Part shown: positions 16,745-26,000 of the stretch, one piece after another
Layout: every line of letters begins with the position of its first letter
How positions within the stretch are numbered: the stretch's first letter is position 1
NCBI RefSeq assembly: GCF_017980685.1
Contig: NZ_JACXXO010000014.1
Span: 1 to 64,000, forward strand
From: Pseudomonas iridis
GTDB lineage: Bacteria > Pseudomonadota > Gammaproteobacteria > Pseudomonadales > Pseudomonadaceae
DNA: 64,000 bases
Reading direction: 5' to 3'
The notes under the pieces: generated by a model
Seen by the model: only the letters and a program-made list of their open reading frames with translations
What the model was told of the DNA's origin: nothing
The model's database searches: none
Made by a program: the position numbers and the translations under genes

Positions 16745-17353
16745 TCAGTCCAACGGCCCAATCACCTGCCGATATTTCTCCACCCCCTGCGGCGTCTGCC
16801 GAGTCAACCGAATCTCCAACCCCGCCGGATCTTCCCGCCGATTCCCGCTGAGCTGCCGCCACCCCTTATCCATCTCCCAAACCCGCACCTGCGCATCGCT
16901 AACGTCGTTCAACACCGCAACCCCATTCCCAGGCGCCGGCAACGGATACCGACTCCGCGCCTCAGCCACCGCCCGATACAACGTGCCGCCCTTGAGCCAC
17001 CAACGAACCCGCTGCAAAGCCCCCGGCTGATCAGCCGCCGTACGAATGATGTCGAGCCGAAACCCCTTGCTGTCACTGCTACGCACGGTGAGGGCAGGGG
17101 GCGCGCTCGGCGGCTCATCATCCACCCCAACCTTCTTCGGCTCGGTCAACTCAATCCCCGCGCGCATCTCCACATCCCGCTGCAACTGATTCAGCGCCCG
17201 CAACAGGCTGTCGCTCTGCTCGCTGCTGGCCTGCAAATGACTGTCCGCCCGCGTCACACTGTCCAACCCCCGCCAGGCAATCAAACTCACCACCGCCATC
17301 AGCAGAATCGCGACCATCACCTCAATCAGGGTAAAACCTTGTTGGTTTCTCAT
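16745..17353 (-). CDS. gspJ: Type II secretion pseudopilin GspJ
   Basis: The 202-residue product starts MRNQQGFTLIEVMVAILLMA, a class III prepilin leader cut by PilD after Gly, leaving Phe1 and Glu5 of the mature pilin. A hydrophobic helix follows, then a C-terminal domain with the GspJ pattern (WRGLDSVTRADSHLQASSEQ; LLRALNQLQRDVE). The start is chosen because it sits four bases inside the end of the upstream pseudopilin gene (ATGA overlap); the longer open frame upstream is a shadow. GspJ caps the pseudopilus with GspI and GspK, neither of which is present here. Together with gspH and a truncated gspC it looks like the remnant of a deleted type II system. Confidence 0.85.
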   Translation of the reverse strand: MRNQQGFTLIEVMVAILLMAVVSLIAWRGLDSVTRADSHLQASSEQSDSLLRALNQLQRDVEMRAGIELTEPKKVGVDDEPPSAPPALTVRSSDSKGFRLDIIRTAADQPGALQRVRWWLKGGTLYRAVAEARSRYPLPAPGNGVAVLNDVSDAQVRVWEMDKGWRQLSGNRREDPAGLEIRLTRQTPQGVEKYRQVIGPLD

Positions 17354-17802
17354 TGCACACTGATCCGGCCGGCGCCGTCGCGCAGCACGCTGAGGCGATT
17401 GAAACCATCGGACAAAGTCAGTTGCAGCGGCGGATTGATCCACTCGGCGTTGAGCACGACTTTCTGTCTGGGCTCCACGCGCACTTCCAGTTTCGGGCTC
17501 TGCCACTGCCGTGGGCGCAACTGCGGGTCCTGCGCGAAATGATCAAACCCCTTGCCACTGTCACTGCGCCGACTAAACCGAAACCCCTTGGCATCACTCA
17601 CCCACACAATCGGCCGACCATCGGCGCGGGCCTCGGCCTGCGCCACCTGCAGCAACTGCGCCACACGCTCGGCATCCTTGCGCAGCAACTGCAACGGATC
17701 GGGCTTGATGCTGAGGCTGATCGCCGCACTGGCGATACCGATGATCACCAGCACCACCATCAACTCGATCAGCGTAAAACCCTGTTGCTTGACCACGTTC
17801 AT
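17350..17802 (-). CDS. gspH: Type II secretion pseudopilin GspH
   Basis: The product is 150 residues with prepilin leader MNVVKQQGFTLIELMVVLVI: cleavage after Gly, Phe1 and Glu5 present. The GspH/FimT C-terminal domain follows (RKDAERVAQLLQVAQAEARA, then GRPIVWVSDAKGFRFSRR). It is the minor pseudopilin at the pseudopilus tip complex. It overlaps gspJ by four bases, so the two are co-translated. It is divergent from the truncated gspC. The other gsp genes (D-G, I, K-M) are absent, so these pseudopilins either serve another machine or are relics. Confidence 0.85.
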   Translation of the reverse strand: MNVVKQQGFTLIELMVVLVIIGIASAAISLSIKPDPLQLLRKDAERVAQLLQVAQAEARADGRPIVWVSDAKGFRFSRRSDSGKGFDHFAQDPQLRPRQWQSPKLEVRVEPRQKVVLNAEWINPPLQLTLSDGFNRLSVLRDGAGRISVQ

Positions 17803-17922
17803 CGATTGCGCGCTCCTTTGCGTCGGAAGTCATCGTGCACGGCCAACATGTAAGGCGTGTGAAATAAAACGGAGAGAATTGCCGCGTAGGCTGGCAGCAG
17901 GGATAAAAAGGAGATTCACCCC

Positions 17923-18432
17923 ATGACCTTCACCGCACGCGTTTCCCCACCCCAAATGGTCCAGGCCCTCGCACTGCTCGCGGCACTGGTCGGCGTGGCG
18001 ACGTGGTCGTCGCTGCTGCTGACCTCCGCCGAATCACACACCCCGTCAGCAGCCCCCCAGTTGTTGGCGGCACGCAGCGATAGCCCGGCGTTGCAGTGGT
18101 TTTCCAATCAAACGGCGCCAGTGGACATCAAGGTGAGCGGGGTGATGGCGGGGAGTCGGGGGGCGGTGGCGATACTGAGTTTGAATGATGGGCCGCCAAG
18201 GAGTTTTTTGCAGACCGAGGTGTCTTGCGTTTTACATCGACCTGAAAGATTTTGGTCGATTATGGATTCAAAGCAGGAGGGCCAGGTCGCTGCAATCCGT
18301 CAATATTCCCCATTCGGTTCCCTCTCCCTCCGGGAGAGGGCTAGGGTGAGGGGGCTTTTGCAGTCACCTGAACCCCCACAAAACCTCCGGCCACAGGTAA
18401 ACTCCGCGCACTTTTTCAAGGAGTTCACATGA
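17923..18432 (+). pseudogene. gspC: Truncated type II secretion protein GspC
   Basis: The first 95 or so residues look like GspC: a cytosolic start (MTFTARVSPPQMVQ), one membrane helix (ALALLAALVGVATWSSLLL) and part of the HR domain (VDIKVSGVMAGSRGAVAILS then LNDGPPRSFL). After about base 18210 the frame reads unrelated low-quality sequence and runs into the gene for the next protein, with a repeat inside it (CTCTCCC...GGGAGAGGG). The conserved remainder of GspC and all downstream gsp genes are gone. The best reading is a deletion that removed the secretion operon from within gspC to before the peroxidase gene. Any expressed product would lack the secretin-binding part. Confidence 0.75.
18320..18352. 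repeat. Short dispersed repeat inside the gspC scar
   Basis: ccctctccctccgggagagg followed by gctagggtgaggg: an inverted-repeat motif seen widely between genes in Pseudomonas. It lies at the probable deletion junction. Confidence 0.55.
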
Positions 18433-19316
18433 GTCACTACCAGCCGGGCATTCTCGCCACCCCCGTTCCATTGCAAGCACGTCATTTGTTTTTCGCCCTG
18501 GCCTCGATTGAAGCCTTGCCGCAGGCGATCGACAATCTGCTGAGCCTGGTGGACGGCAAGTCTGCGGTGGTCGGTTTTGGTGAATCCCTGGCCAAGGCCC
18601 TCAACGTGGAAATCGCCGGTCTGCGCAGTTTCCCGGCCATGAGCGGCGTGGGCGTGAACAACCCGTCGACTCAACAGGCGCTGTGGGTCTGGTTGCACGG
18701 CGTCGACCGTGGCGACCTGCTCAATCGCTGCAACGCCATTGAAGCTGCGCTGGCTCCGGCCTTGCGCCTGGTAGAGATGCAGGAAGCCTTCCTCCACAAG
18801 GACGGTCACGACCTGACCGGCTACGAAGACGGCACCGAAAACCCTCATGACGAAGCCGCTATTGCTGCCGCGTTGCAGAGCGAAGGCGCTGAAGGCCTGG
18901 TCGGTGGCAGCTTCGCCGCGATCCAGCAGTGGCAGCACGACCTCAAGGGTTTCCACAAACTGTCCGCCGACGACAAAGACAGCATCATGGGCCGTCGCCT
19001 GAGCGATAACGAAGAGATCGACGACGCGCCGGTCTCCGCTCACGTCAAACGCACCGCGCAGGAAAGCTTTGCGCCTGAAGCGTTCGTCGTGCGTCGCTCG
19101 ATGCCGTGGATTGAAGGTGACCGCGCGGGGCTGATGTTCCTCGCGTTCGGTTTCTCGCTGGATGCCTTCGAAGCCCAGTTGCGGCGCATGAGCGGTCTGG
19201 AAGACGGCATCGCCGATGGCCTGTACCGCATCAGCCGGCCGATCACCGGCGGCTATTACTGGTGCCCGCCGCTCAAGGACGGTCATCTTGATCTGCGCGC
19301 CTTGCGCATCGGCTGA
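18429..19316 (+). CDS. DyP-type heme peroxidase
   Basis: The 295-residue protein has the dye-decolorizing peroxidase signature GYEDGTENP with the distal catalytic Asp134. The proximal heme ligand His205 is in SAHVKRT. The C-terminal segment RISRPITGGYYWCPP is typical of the class B/YfeX group. There is no signal peptide, so it is cytosolic or encapsulated. It uses hydrogen peroxide to oxidise dyes, phenols or porphyrinogens; the natural substrate is unknown. It starts with ATG after AAGGAG. The oxidoreductase gene begins 20 bases after its stop, so the two are probably one operon. Confidence 0.93.
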   Translation: MSHYQPGILATPVPLQARHLFFALASIEALPQAIDNLLSLVDGKSAVVGFGESLAKALNVEIAGLRSFPAMSGVGVNNPSTQQALWVWLHGVDRGDLLNRCNAIEAALAPALRLVEMQEAFLHKDGHDLTGYEDGTENPHDEAAIAAALQSEGAEGLVGGSFAAIQQWQHDLKGFHKLSADDKDSIMGRRLSDNEEIDDAPVSAHVKRTAQESFAPEAFVVRRSMPWIEGDRAGLMFLAFGFSLDAFEAQLRRMSGLEDGIADGLYRISRPITGGYYWCPPLKDGHLDLRALRIG

Positions 19317-19335
19317 TTCTGCAAAAGGACTAAAG

Positions 19336-20304
19336 ATGAACGTGGTGCGCTGGGGCATGATCGGTTGCGGCAGTGTCGCGGAACGCAAGAGCGGGCCAGC
19401 CTTTTACAAGGCGCCAGGGTCCGCACTGGTGGCGGTGATGGGGCGACGCCTTGAAGCCGTCAGTGATTACGCCGCGCGCCACGGTATCGCTCGGGTTTAC
19501 ACCGACGTCGATGCACTCATCAACGATCCCGAGGTGGACGCGGTGTACATCGCCACGCCGCCCGACAGCCACCGCGATTACAGTCTGAAAGTCGCCGCCG
19601 CCGGCAAACATTGCTGCGTGGAAAAACCCATGTCACTCAACGCCGGCCAAAGCCGCGAGATGCAGCAGGCGTTTGCCGACGCCGGTTTGCACTTGTTCGT
19701 TTCCTACTATCGCCGTTCGTTGCCGCGCTTTGCGCAGGTTCGGCAATGGCTGGAACAGGGACGGATCGGCGAAGTGCGGCACCTGAGCTGGACGCTGACC
19801 AAGGCACCGTCGCCGGCCGATCTGGATGGCCGCGACAACTGGCGCACCGACCCGGCGGTAGCGGGCGGCGGTTACTTCGCAGATCTGGCCAGCCACGGTT
19901 TCGACCTGTTCCAGTATTTGCTCGGCGACATCGTCGAGGTCGCCGGTTTCACCGCGCGGCAGGCCGGGTTGTACGCGGCGGAAGATGCGGTCAGCGCCAG
20001 TTGGCGCTTTGCCTCTGGGGCGCTGGGCATGGGCTGCTGGAGTTTTGTTGCCGATCGGCGCGAGGATCGGGTCGAGATCATCGGCAGCCTCGGTCGGATC
20101 AGCTTTGCAGTGTTTGATGAGCATCCGGTCGAGCTGCATGCCGATGAGCAGATCAGCCTGGACATTGCCCATCACGAACACATTCAGTGGCATCACGTGC
20201 TGGGCATGAATGCGCATATTCGTGGTGAATCGGAGCATCCGGCGATGGCCGAACAAGCGCTGAAGACCGATTGGGTCATGGACCAGATCCTCAAGCGTCA
20301 CTGA
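19336..20304 (+). CDS. Gfo/Idh/MocA family oxidoreductase
   Basis: This is a 322-residue NAD(P)-dependent dehydrogenase. The Rossmann motif is at the N-terminus (RWGMIGCGSVAERKSGP), followed by DALINDPEVDAVYIATPPDS and the family lysine in KHCCVEKPMSLN (EKP motif). A C-terminal alpha/beta domain comes after it. Substrates in the family are sugars, inositols or related polyols. The ATG at 19336 follows AAAGGAC and lies 20 bases after the peroxidase gene; the longer open frame upstream is read-through of the other gene. The pairing with a DyP peroxidase gives no clear pathway. Confidence 0.9.
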   Translation: MNVVRWGMIGCGSVAERKSGPAFYKAPGSALVAVMGRRLEAVSDYAARHGIARVYTDVDALINDPEVDAVYIATPPDSHRDYSLKVAAAGKHCCVEKPMSLNAGQSREMQQAFADAGLHLFVSYYRRSLPRFAQVRQWLEQGRIGEVRHLSWTLTKAPSPADLDGRDNWRTDPAVAGGGYFADLASHGFDLFQYLLGDIVEVAGFTARQAGLYAAEDAVSASWRFASGALGMGCWSFVADRREDRVEIIGSLGRISFAVFDEHPVELHADEQISLDIAHHEHIQWHHVLGMNAHIRGESEHPAMAEQALKTDWVMDQILKRH

Positions 20305-20375
20305 ATCTCGGACGTCACCCAATTCCTCCAGGTCGGCTTAGGCCGACTGGCGGTGCTTGTCAGGAAAATCCCACA

Positions 20376-20393
20376 GGAGTACAAATGTACTCC
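20376..20393 (+). promoter_or_regulatory. LexA2-type operator overlapping the lexA2 ribosome site and start codon
   Basis: ggagtac-aaat-gtactcc is a perfect 18-base palindrome. Its core GTAC-N4-GTAC closely matches the GTAC-N4-GTGC operator reported for Pseudomonas LexA2. It covers both the AGGAG ribosome site and the ATG of lexA2 itself, so binding would block the operon's first gene directly. Confidence 0.75.
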
Positions 20394-21002
20394 ATGACAA
20401 ACCTGACTCCCCGCCGTACCGCCATTCTGACTTTTATCCGCGAACGCATCGCCGAACACGGTCAGCCCCCAAGCCTCGCTGAAATCAGCGAGGCTTTTGG
20501 TTTTGCCTCGCGCAGCGTGGCGCGCAAGCATGTGCTGGCGCTCACCGAAGCCGGGTTTATCGAGGTCAACCCGCATCAGGCGCGGGGCATTCGCTTGCTC
20601 GGGCAACCGGCGCGACCGGAGTTGCTCGATATTCCCGTGCTCGGCCGGGTGGCCGCCGGTGCGCCGATTGGCGCCGATGCCGATCTCCATAGCCGTTTGC
20701 TGCTCGACCCGGCGCTGTTCTCCCGTACACCCGACTACATGCTGCGGGTGCAGGGCGATTCGATGATCGAGGACGGCATTCTCGACGGCGATCTGGTCGG
20801 CGTGCGGCGCAATCCCGAGGCGCTCAACGGCCAGATCGTCGTGGCGCGGCTCGACGGTGAAGTCACCATCAAACGCTTTGAGCGCACGGGCGATGAGGTT
20901 CGCCTGCTGCCGCGCAACCCGGCCTACCAGCCGATTGTGGTGCGTGATGATCAGGATCTGGCTATTGAGGGAGTGTTCTGTGGCCTGGTGAGGCAAGGCT
21001 GA
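20385..21002 (+). CDS. lexA2: LexA2 repressor of the mutagenesis operon
   Basis: The 205-residue LexA paralogue has an N-terminal winged helix (PPSLAEISEAFGFASRSVAR), the self-cleavage site Ala91-Gly92 (RVAAGAP), and the protease dyad Ser126 (QGDSMIEDGI) and Lys163 (EVTIKRF). RecA on single-stranded DNA triggers its self-cleavage after damage, releasing the cassette. The ATG at 20385 is chosen because AGGAG lies five bases before it; an in-frame ATG three codons later is possible. Its stop overlaps the imuA start by one base. The operator-like palindrome at its start indicates autoregulation. It differs from the main LexA1 in recognition helix and operator. Confidence 0.93.
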   Translation: MYSMTNLTPRRTAILTFIRERIAEHGQPPSLAEISEAFGFASRSVARKHVLALTEAGFIEVNPHQARGIRLLGQPARPELLDIPVLGRVAAGAPIGADADLHSRLLLDPALFSRTPDYMLRVQGDSMIEDGILDGDLVGVRRNPEALNGQIVVARLDGEVTIKRFERTGDEVRLLPRNPAYQPIVVRDDQDLAIEGVFCGLVRQG

Positions 21003-21619
21003 TGGGCGCCGTCGTTGCGTTGGATACGCTGTTCAATGGCGGCCAGGTCTGGAAGGGTCGGCCTGCGCCACCGGCCGCGAGCCCGCAACCGACCGGGCAT
21101 GCCGCACTGGACGCAGCGTTGCCCAGTGGCGGCTGGCCGGAAGCGGCGCTGAGCGAAATCCTCCTGGCCGGCCCCGGGGTCGGCGAACTGCAACTGGTCT
21201 GGCCGACGCTGGCGCGGCTGTCGGCGGCGGGCGAGCGCATCGTGCTGGTGGCGCCGCCGTTCGTGCCCTACCCGCAAGCGTGGGAAAACGCCGGGGTCGA
21301 TCTGCGACAGTTGTCGGTGATCCAGGCCAGTGAGCGCGATGCCTTGTGGGCGGCGGAACAATGCCTGCGCTCCGGCAGTTGCGGCGCGGTGCTGTGCTGG
21401 CCGTACAAGGCGGATGACCGCGCGTTAAGGCGTTTGCAGGTGGCGGCGGAAACCGGCCAGACCCTGGCCTTTGCCTGGCGCTCGCTGAGCGAGGCGATCA
21501 ACCCGTCACCGGCGGCGTTGCGCATTGCCATTGATGCCAAACCTGCCCAGTTGCGCGTGCTCAAATGCCGTGGCGGCCTGGCTCGCGCGACGCCCATTGC
21601 CTTTGCCACAGGTCACTGA
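21002..21619 (+). CDS. imuA: Mutasome accessory protein ImuA (SulA/RecA-like)
   Basis: The 205-residue protein is related to the RecA/SulA fold: PTGHAALDAALPSGGWPEAA, then LSEILLAGPGVGELQLVWP and ERIVLVAPPFVPYPQ, with a weak nucleotide site. In ImuA-ImuB-DnaE2 cassettes it helps recruit the error-prone polymerase to the clamp during damage-induced mutagenesis. It starts within TGATG shared with the lexA2 stop, so translation is coupled. imuB begins seven bases after its stop codon. Confidence 0.92.
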   Translation: MGAVVALDTLFNGGQVWKGRPAPPAASPQPTGHAALDAALPSGGWPEAALSEILLAGPGVGELQLVWPTLARLSAAGERIVLVAPPFVPYPQAWENAGVDLRQLSVIQASERDALWAAEQCLRSGSCGAVLCWPYKADDRALRRLQVAAETGQTLAFAWRSLSEAINPSPAALRIAIDAKPAQLRVLKCRGGLARATPIAFATGH

Positions 21620-21626
21620 GGTCGTC

Positions 21627-23042
21627 ATGCGCTGGGTGTGTATTCTGTTCCCGCAATTGGCCCTCGACGCCGTGCTGCGTCAGCGCCCCGACCCCGAAGA
21701 GCCGCTGGTGCTGCTCAGCGGTCCGGCCCAGCGCCGGGTGCTGCAAGCCGTGAATGGCGCGGGGCGCAAACTTGGCTTGCGCCCCGGCCAGTCCATGACC
21801 GCTGCGCAAGCCTTGAGCAAAGGCTTTGCCACCGCCGATTACGACGTCGCCGAGGTCGAGCATTGGCAGCAGTTTCTCGCCGCATGGGCCTATCGTTTCA
21901 GCTCACAGGTCAGCGTGCATTACCCGCGTACCGTGGTGTTCGAGATCGAATCGAGCCTGGGCCTGTTCGGTTCCTGGGCGCAGTTCGAAGTGCGGCTGCG
22001 CAAAGAGCTGACCGAGCTGGGTTTTCGTCATCGCATCGTCGCCGCGCCCAACCCGGTGGCGGCGCGAGTGCTGGCCAATGCTTATGACGGTTTGGTGGTG
22101 CCGGACGGTGAAGCCTTGCAGCATCACCTGGGGCAATTGCCCATCGACCGCGTCGGCCTGGAGCCACACGTGGCCACGGCATTGTCGCGCATGGGGCTGC
22201 GCAGTCTCAGTCAGGTGCAGAGCCTGCCGCGTCAGGCCTTGGCACGGCGCTTCGAGGCGCAGATGCTCAAGCATCTCGACACCCTGTTTGGCGCACGTCC
22301 GCTGGCGCTGGCGTTTTATCTGCCGCCGGATCGTTTCGATGTGCGCATCGAACTCAATTTCGACGTGCAATCCCATCAGGCGCTGCTGTTTCCACTGCGG
22401 CGCCTGACCGGCGATCTATCGGCGTTCCTGTGTGGACGCGACAGCGGCGTGCAGCGTTTCGATCTGCATCTGGAACATGCCGGGTTGCCGGATACGCTGA
22501 TCAAGGTCGGCCTGCTCAGCGCCGAGCGCGACCCGGCGATGCTCTTCGAACTGGCCCGTGGCCGACTGGAGCAAGTGCAGGTCGAGGCCCCGGTGCGCGG
22601 CTTCCGGCTGCGCGCCGAAGATCTGCCGAGTTTCGTGCCGCAGTTTCAGGAATTGTTCGACGACCGTCCGCAGCAGACCTTGCCTTGGGAGCAATTGCGC
22701 GAACGCCTGCGCGCAAGGCTGGGCGACGACGCGGTGCAAGGCCTGCGTTTTCAGGCCGACCATCGTCCGGAGTGCGCTTGGCAAAACGCCGTCGACAAAC
22801 AGCGCTGCGCCGGTTTGCCGAGTGTTCAGCGTCCGGGCTGGTTGCTGGGCGAACCGCAAAGCGTACCGGAGGGTGCGGCACGGATCCTCATGGGGCCTGA
22901 GCGCATCGAATCCGGCTGGTGGGACGGTGACGATGTGCGCCGCGATTACTACCTGATCCAGAACCGCGCCGGGCAGCAGGGCTGGGCCTATCGGGCGGTG
23001 GGCGAGGGCGGTCCGTTGTGGCTGCAGGGCTGGTTCGCATGA
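21627..23042 (+). CDS. imuB: ImuB, inactive Y-family polymerase-like hub protein
   Basis: This 471-residue Y-family (DinB/UmuC) homologue begins MRWVCILFPQLALDAVLRQR, continues with polymerase-like palm/finger segments (GRKLGLRPGQSMTAAQALS, RFSSQVSVHYPRTVVFEIES), and has a long C-terminal tail. ImuB proteins lack the catalytic acidic residues and act as the scaffold linking DnaE2 to the sliding clamp. The ATG at 21627 follows GAGGTC and gives the conserved N-terminus; the frame is open 34 codons upstream inside imuA. The stop overlaps the dnaE2 start (ATGA). Confidence 0.92.
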   Translation: MRWVCILFPQLALDAVLRQRPDPEEPLVLLSGPAQRRVLQAVNGAGRKLGLRPGQSMTAAQALSKGFATADYDVAEVEHWQQFLAAWAYRFSSQVSVHYPRTVVFEIESSLGLFGSWAQFEVRLRKELTELGFRHRIVAAPNPVAARVLANAYDGLVVPDGEALQHHLGQLPIDRVGLEPHVATALSRMGLRSLSQVQSLPRQALARRFEAQMLKHLDTLFGARPLALAFYLPPDRFDVRIELNFDVQSHQALLFPLRRLTGDLSAFLCGRDSGVQRFDLHLEHAGLPDTLIKVGLLSAERDPAMLFELARGRLEQVQVEAPVRGFRLRAEDLPSFVPQFQELFDDRPQQTLPWEQLRERLRARLGDDAVQGLRFQADHRPECAWQNAVDKQRCAGLPSVQRPGWLLGEPQSVPEGAARILMGPERIESGWWDGDDVRRDYYLIQNRAGQQGWAYRAVGEGGPLWLQGWFA

Positions 23043-26000
23043 ACGATGGCTACGCCGAACTGCACTGCCTGTCGAACTTCAGTTTCCAGCGCGGTGCTTC
23101 CAGTGCGCTGGAGCTGTTCCAGCGGGCGAAAAAGCACGGCTATCAGGCGCTGGCGATCACCGATGAATGCACGCTGGCCGGGATCGTGCGTGCCTGGCAA
23201 GCGGCGAAATCCGTTGAACTGCCGTTGATTATCGGCAGCGAAATTCGCATCGAAAACGGCCCGAAACTGGTGCTGTTGGTGGAGAACCTTGCCGGCTATC
23301 AGGCACTGTGCGGCTTGATCACCCGCGCCCGGCGGCGCACGCAAAAAGGTCAGTATCAGGTGCTGCGCGAGGACTTCAGCGAGCCGTTGCCGGGGTTGCT
23401 GACGCTTTGGGTGCCGGACAGTGTCGATGACGTCGAGGAGGGCCGTTGGCTCCGACAAACCTTCGGCGAACGGCTGTGGCTGGCGGTGCAATTGCATCGC
23501 GGGCAGGACGATCAGCGGCGGTTGGCGGCGTTGTTGAGCCTGGCCGCTGAGTTGGGGATTGCCGCGGTGGCCAGTGGCGATGTGCACATGCACGCCCGTG
23601 GCCGGCGTGCCTTGCAGGACACCATGACGGCGATTCGGCACCACGTGCCAGTGGCCGAAGCCGGATTGCGCCTGCACCCCAATGGCGAACGGCATCTGCG
23701 CAGCGTCGAGGTGCAGCGGGAACTGTATCCGTCGGCGTTGCTGGATGAGTCCGTCGCGCTGGCTCGACGTTGTACCTTCGATCTGAGTCAGTTGCGTTAT
23801 CAATATCCCAAAGAGCTGGTGCCTGAAGGGCACACCGGCAGTTCCTGGTTACGGCACCTTACTAAAGCGGGCATCGCCTGGCGCTGGAAACAAGGCGCGC
23901 CCTTCAAGGTGCTGCGGCAGATCAACAAGGAATTAAAGCTGATCGCCGAACTCGGTTACGAAAGCTACTTCCTCACGGTGCATGATGTGGTGAACTTCGC
24001 CCGCGAACAGCACATCCTCTGTCAGGGCCGCGGTTCGGCGGCCAACTCGGCGGTGTGTTTTGCCTTGGGCATTACCGAGATCGATCCGGATCGCACCACG
24101 CTGTTGTTCGAACGCTTCATGTCGAAAGAGCGCAACGAGCCGCCGGACATCGACGTCGATTTCGAACACGAACGTCGCGAAGAAGTCCTGCAGTACGTGT
24201 TTCGTCGTTATGGTCGCAACCGTGCGGCGTTGACGGCGGTGGTCAGCACTTATCACGCGGCCGGCGCGGTGCGCGATGTGGCCAAGGCCCTGGGCCTGCC
24301 GCCCGATCAAATCAACGCGCTGGCCGATTGCTGCGGCCATTGGAGCGATGAAACGCCGCCGCTCGCGCGTTTGCTCGAAGGCGGCTTCGACCCGGACAGT
24401 CCGGTGCTGCGCCGGGTGCTGAGCCTGACCGGGCAACTGATCGGTTTTCCCCGGCACCTGTCGCAACATCCCGGCGGTTTCGTGATTTCCGAACAGCCGC
24501 TCGACAGTCTGGTGCCGGTGGAGAATGCGGCGATGGCTGATCGCACGATCATCCAGTGGGACAAGGACGACCTCGACGCGGTCGGGCTGCTCAAGGTGGA
24601 TATTCTTGCGCTGGGCATGCTCAGTGCGATCCGCCGCTGTTTCGACCTGCTGCGCCGTCATCGCCATCAAGACCTGACATTGGCGACGATTCCTGCCGAA
24701 GACAAACCGACCTACGAGATGATCAGTCGTGCCGACACCATCGGCGTGTTCCAGATCGAGTCTCGCGCGCAGATGTCGATGCTGCCGCGCCTGAAACCGG
24801 CGGAGTTTTACGATCTGGTGATCGAGGTGGCCATCGTCCGGCCGGGGCCGATTCAGGGCGGTATGGTCCATCCATATCTACGCCGCAGAAACAAGGAGGA
24901 GGCGGAAACCTATCCTTCGCCGGAACTGGAAGTGGTGCTTAAACGCACCCTCGGCGTGCCGCTGTTTCAGGAACAGGTGATGCAGATCGCCATCGTCGCC
25001 GCCGACTACAGTCCCGGCGAGGCCGATCAGTTGCGCCGCTCCATGGCTGCCTGGAAACGCCACGGCGGGCTGGAGCCGCATAAGGAGCGACTCGCTGCCG
25101 GCATGAAGAAAAACGGCTACACACCGGAGTTCGCCACGCAGATTTTCGAGCAGATCAAAGGCTTCGGCAGTTACGGTTTTCCCGAATCCCACGCCGCCAG
25201 CTTCGCTCTGCTGACGTATGCCAGTTGCTGGCTCAAGTGCCATGAACCCGCGGCGTTCGCCTGTGCGCTGATCAACAGCTGGCCGATGGGGTTCTACAGT
25301 CCTGACCAGATTCTGCAGGACGCGCGCCGGCATCAGTTGCAGATCCGTGCGGTGGATGTGCGCGCCAGTGACTGGGATTGCAGCCTGGAACCGATCAGCG
25401 GCGCGCAGCCGGCGATTCGCATGGGCCTGCGGATGATCAAGGGTTTTCGTGAGGACGATGCCCGGCGTATCGAGGCGGCGCGGGCACGCGGAGCATTTGC
25501 CGATGTCGCCGATCTGGGGGAGCGCGCCGGGCTCGACAGTCGGGCGCAGGCGTTGCTGGCAGATTCCGGGGCGTTACGCGGTCTGGCCGGACATCGGCAT
25601 CGGGCGCGCTGGGAAGTGGCCGGGGTGCAGAAACAGCTTGGGTTGTTTGCCGGCTTGTCGAGTCAGGAAGAGCCTGGCGTGGTGCTGCCCAAACCCAGTG
25701 TTGGCGAGGACTTGCACGCCGATTACACAACGGTCGGCACCACGCTGGGGCCGCATCCGCTGGCGCTGCTGCGCAATGAGTTGAAGGCGCGGCGCTGCCG
25801 CAGTTCGCAAGAGTTGCTCGATATCGAGCACGGACGCCCGGTCAGCATTGCCGGATTGGTCACGGGCCGGCAACGTCCGGGCACTGCCAGCGGCGTGACG
25901 TTTGTCACGCTCGAAGACGAGTTCGGCAACGTCAACGTGGTGGTCTGGCGCGACCTCGCCGAGCGTCAGCGTCAGGTGCTGGTCGGCTCGCAACTGCTCA

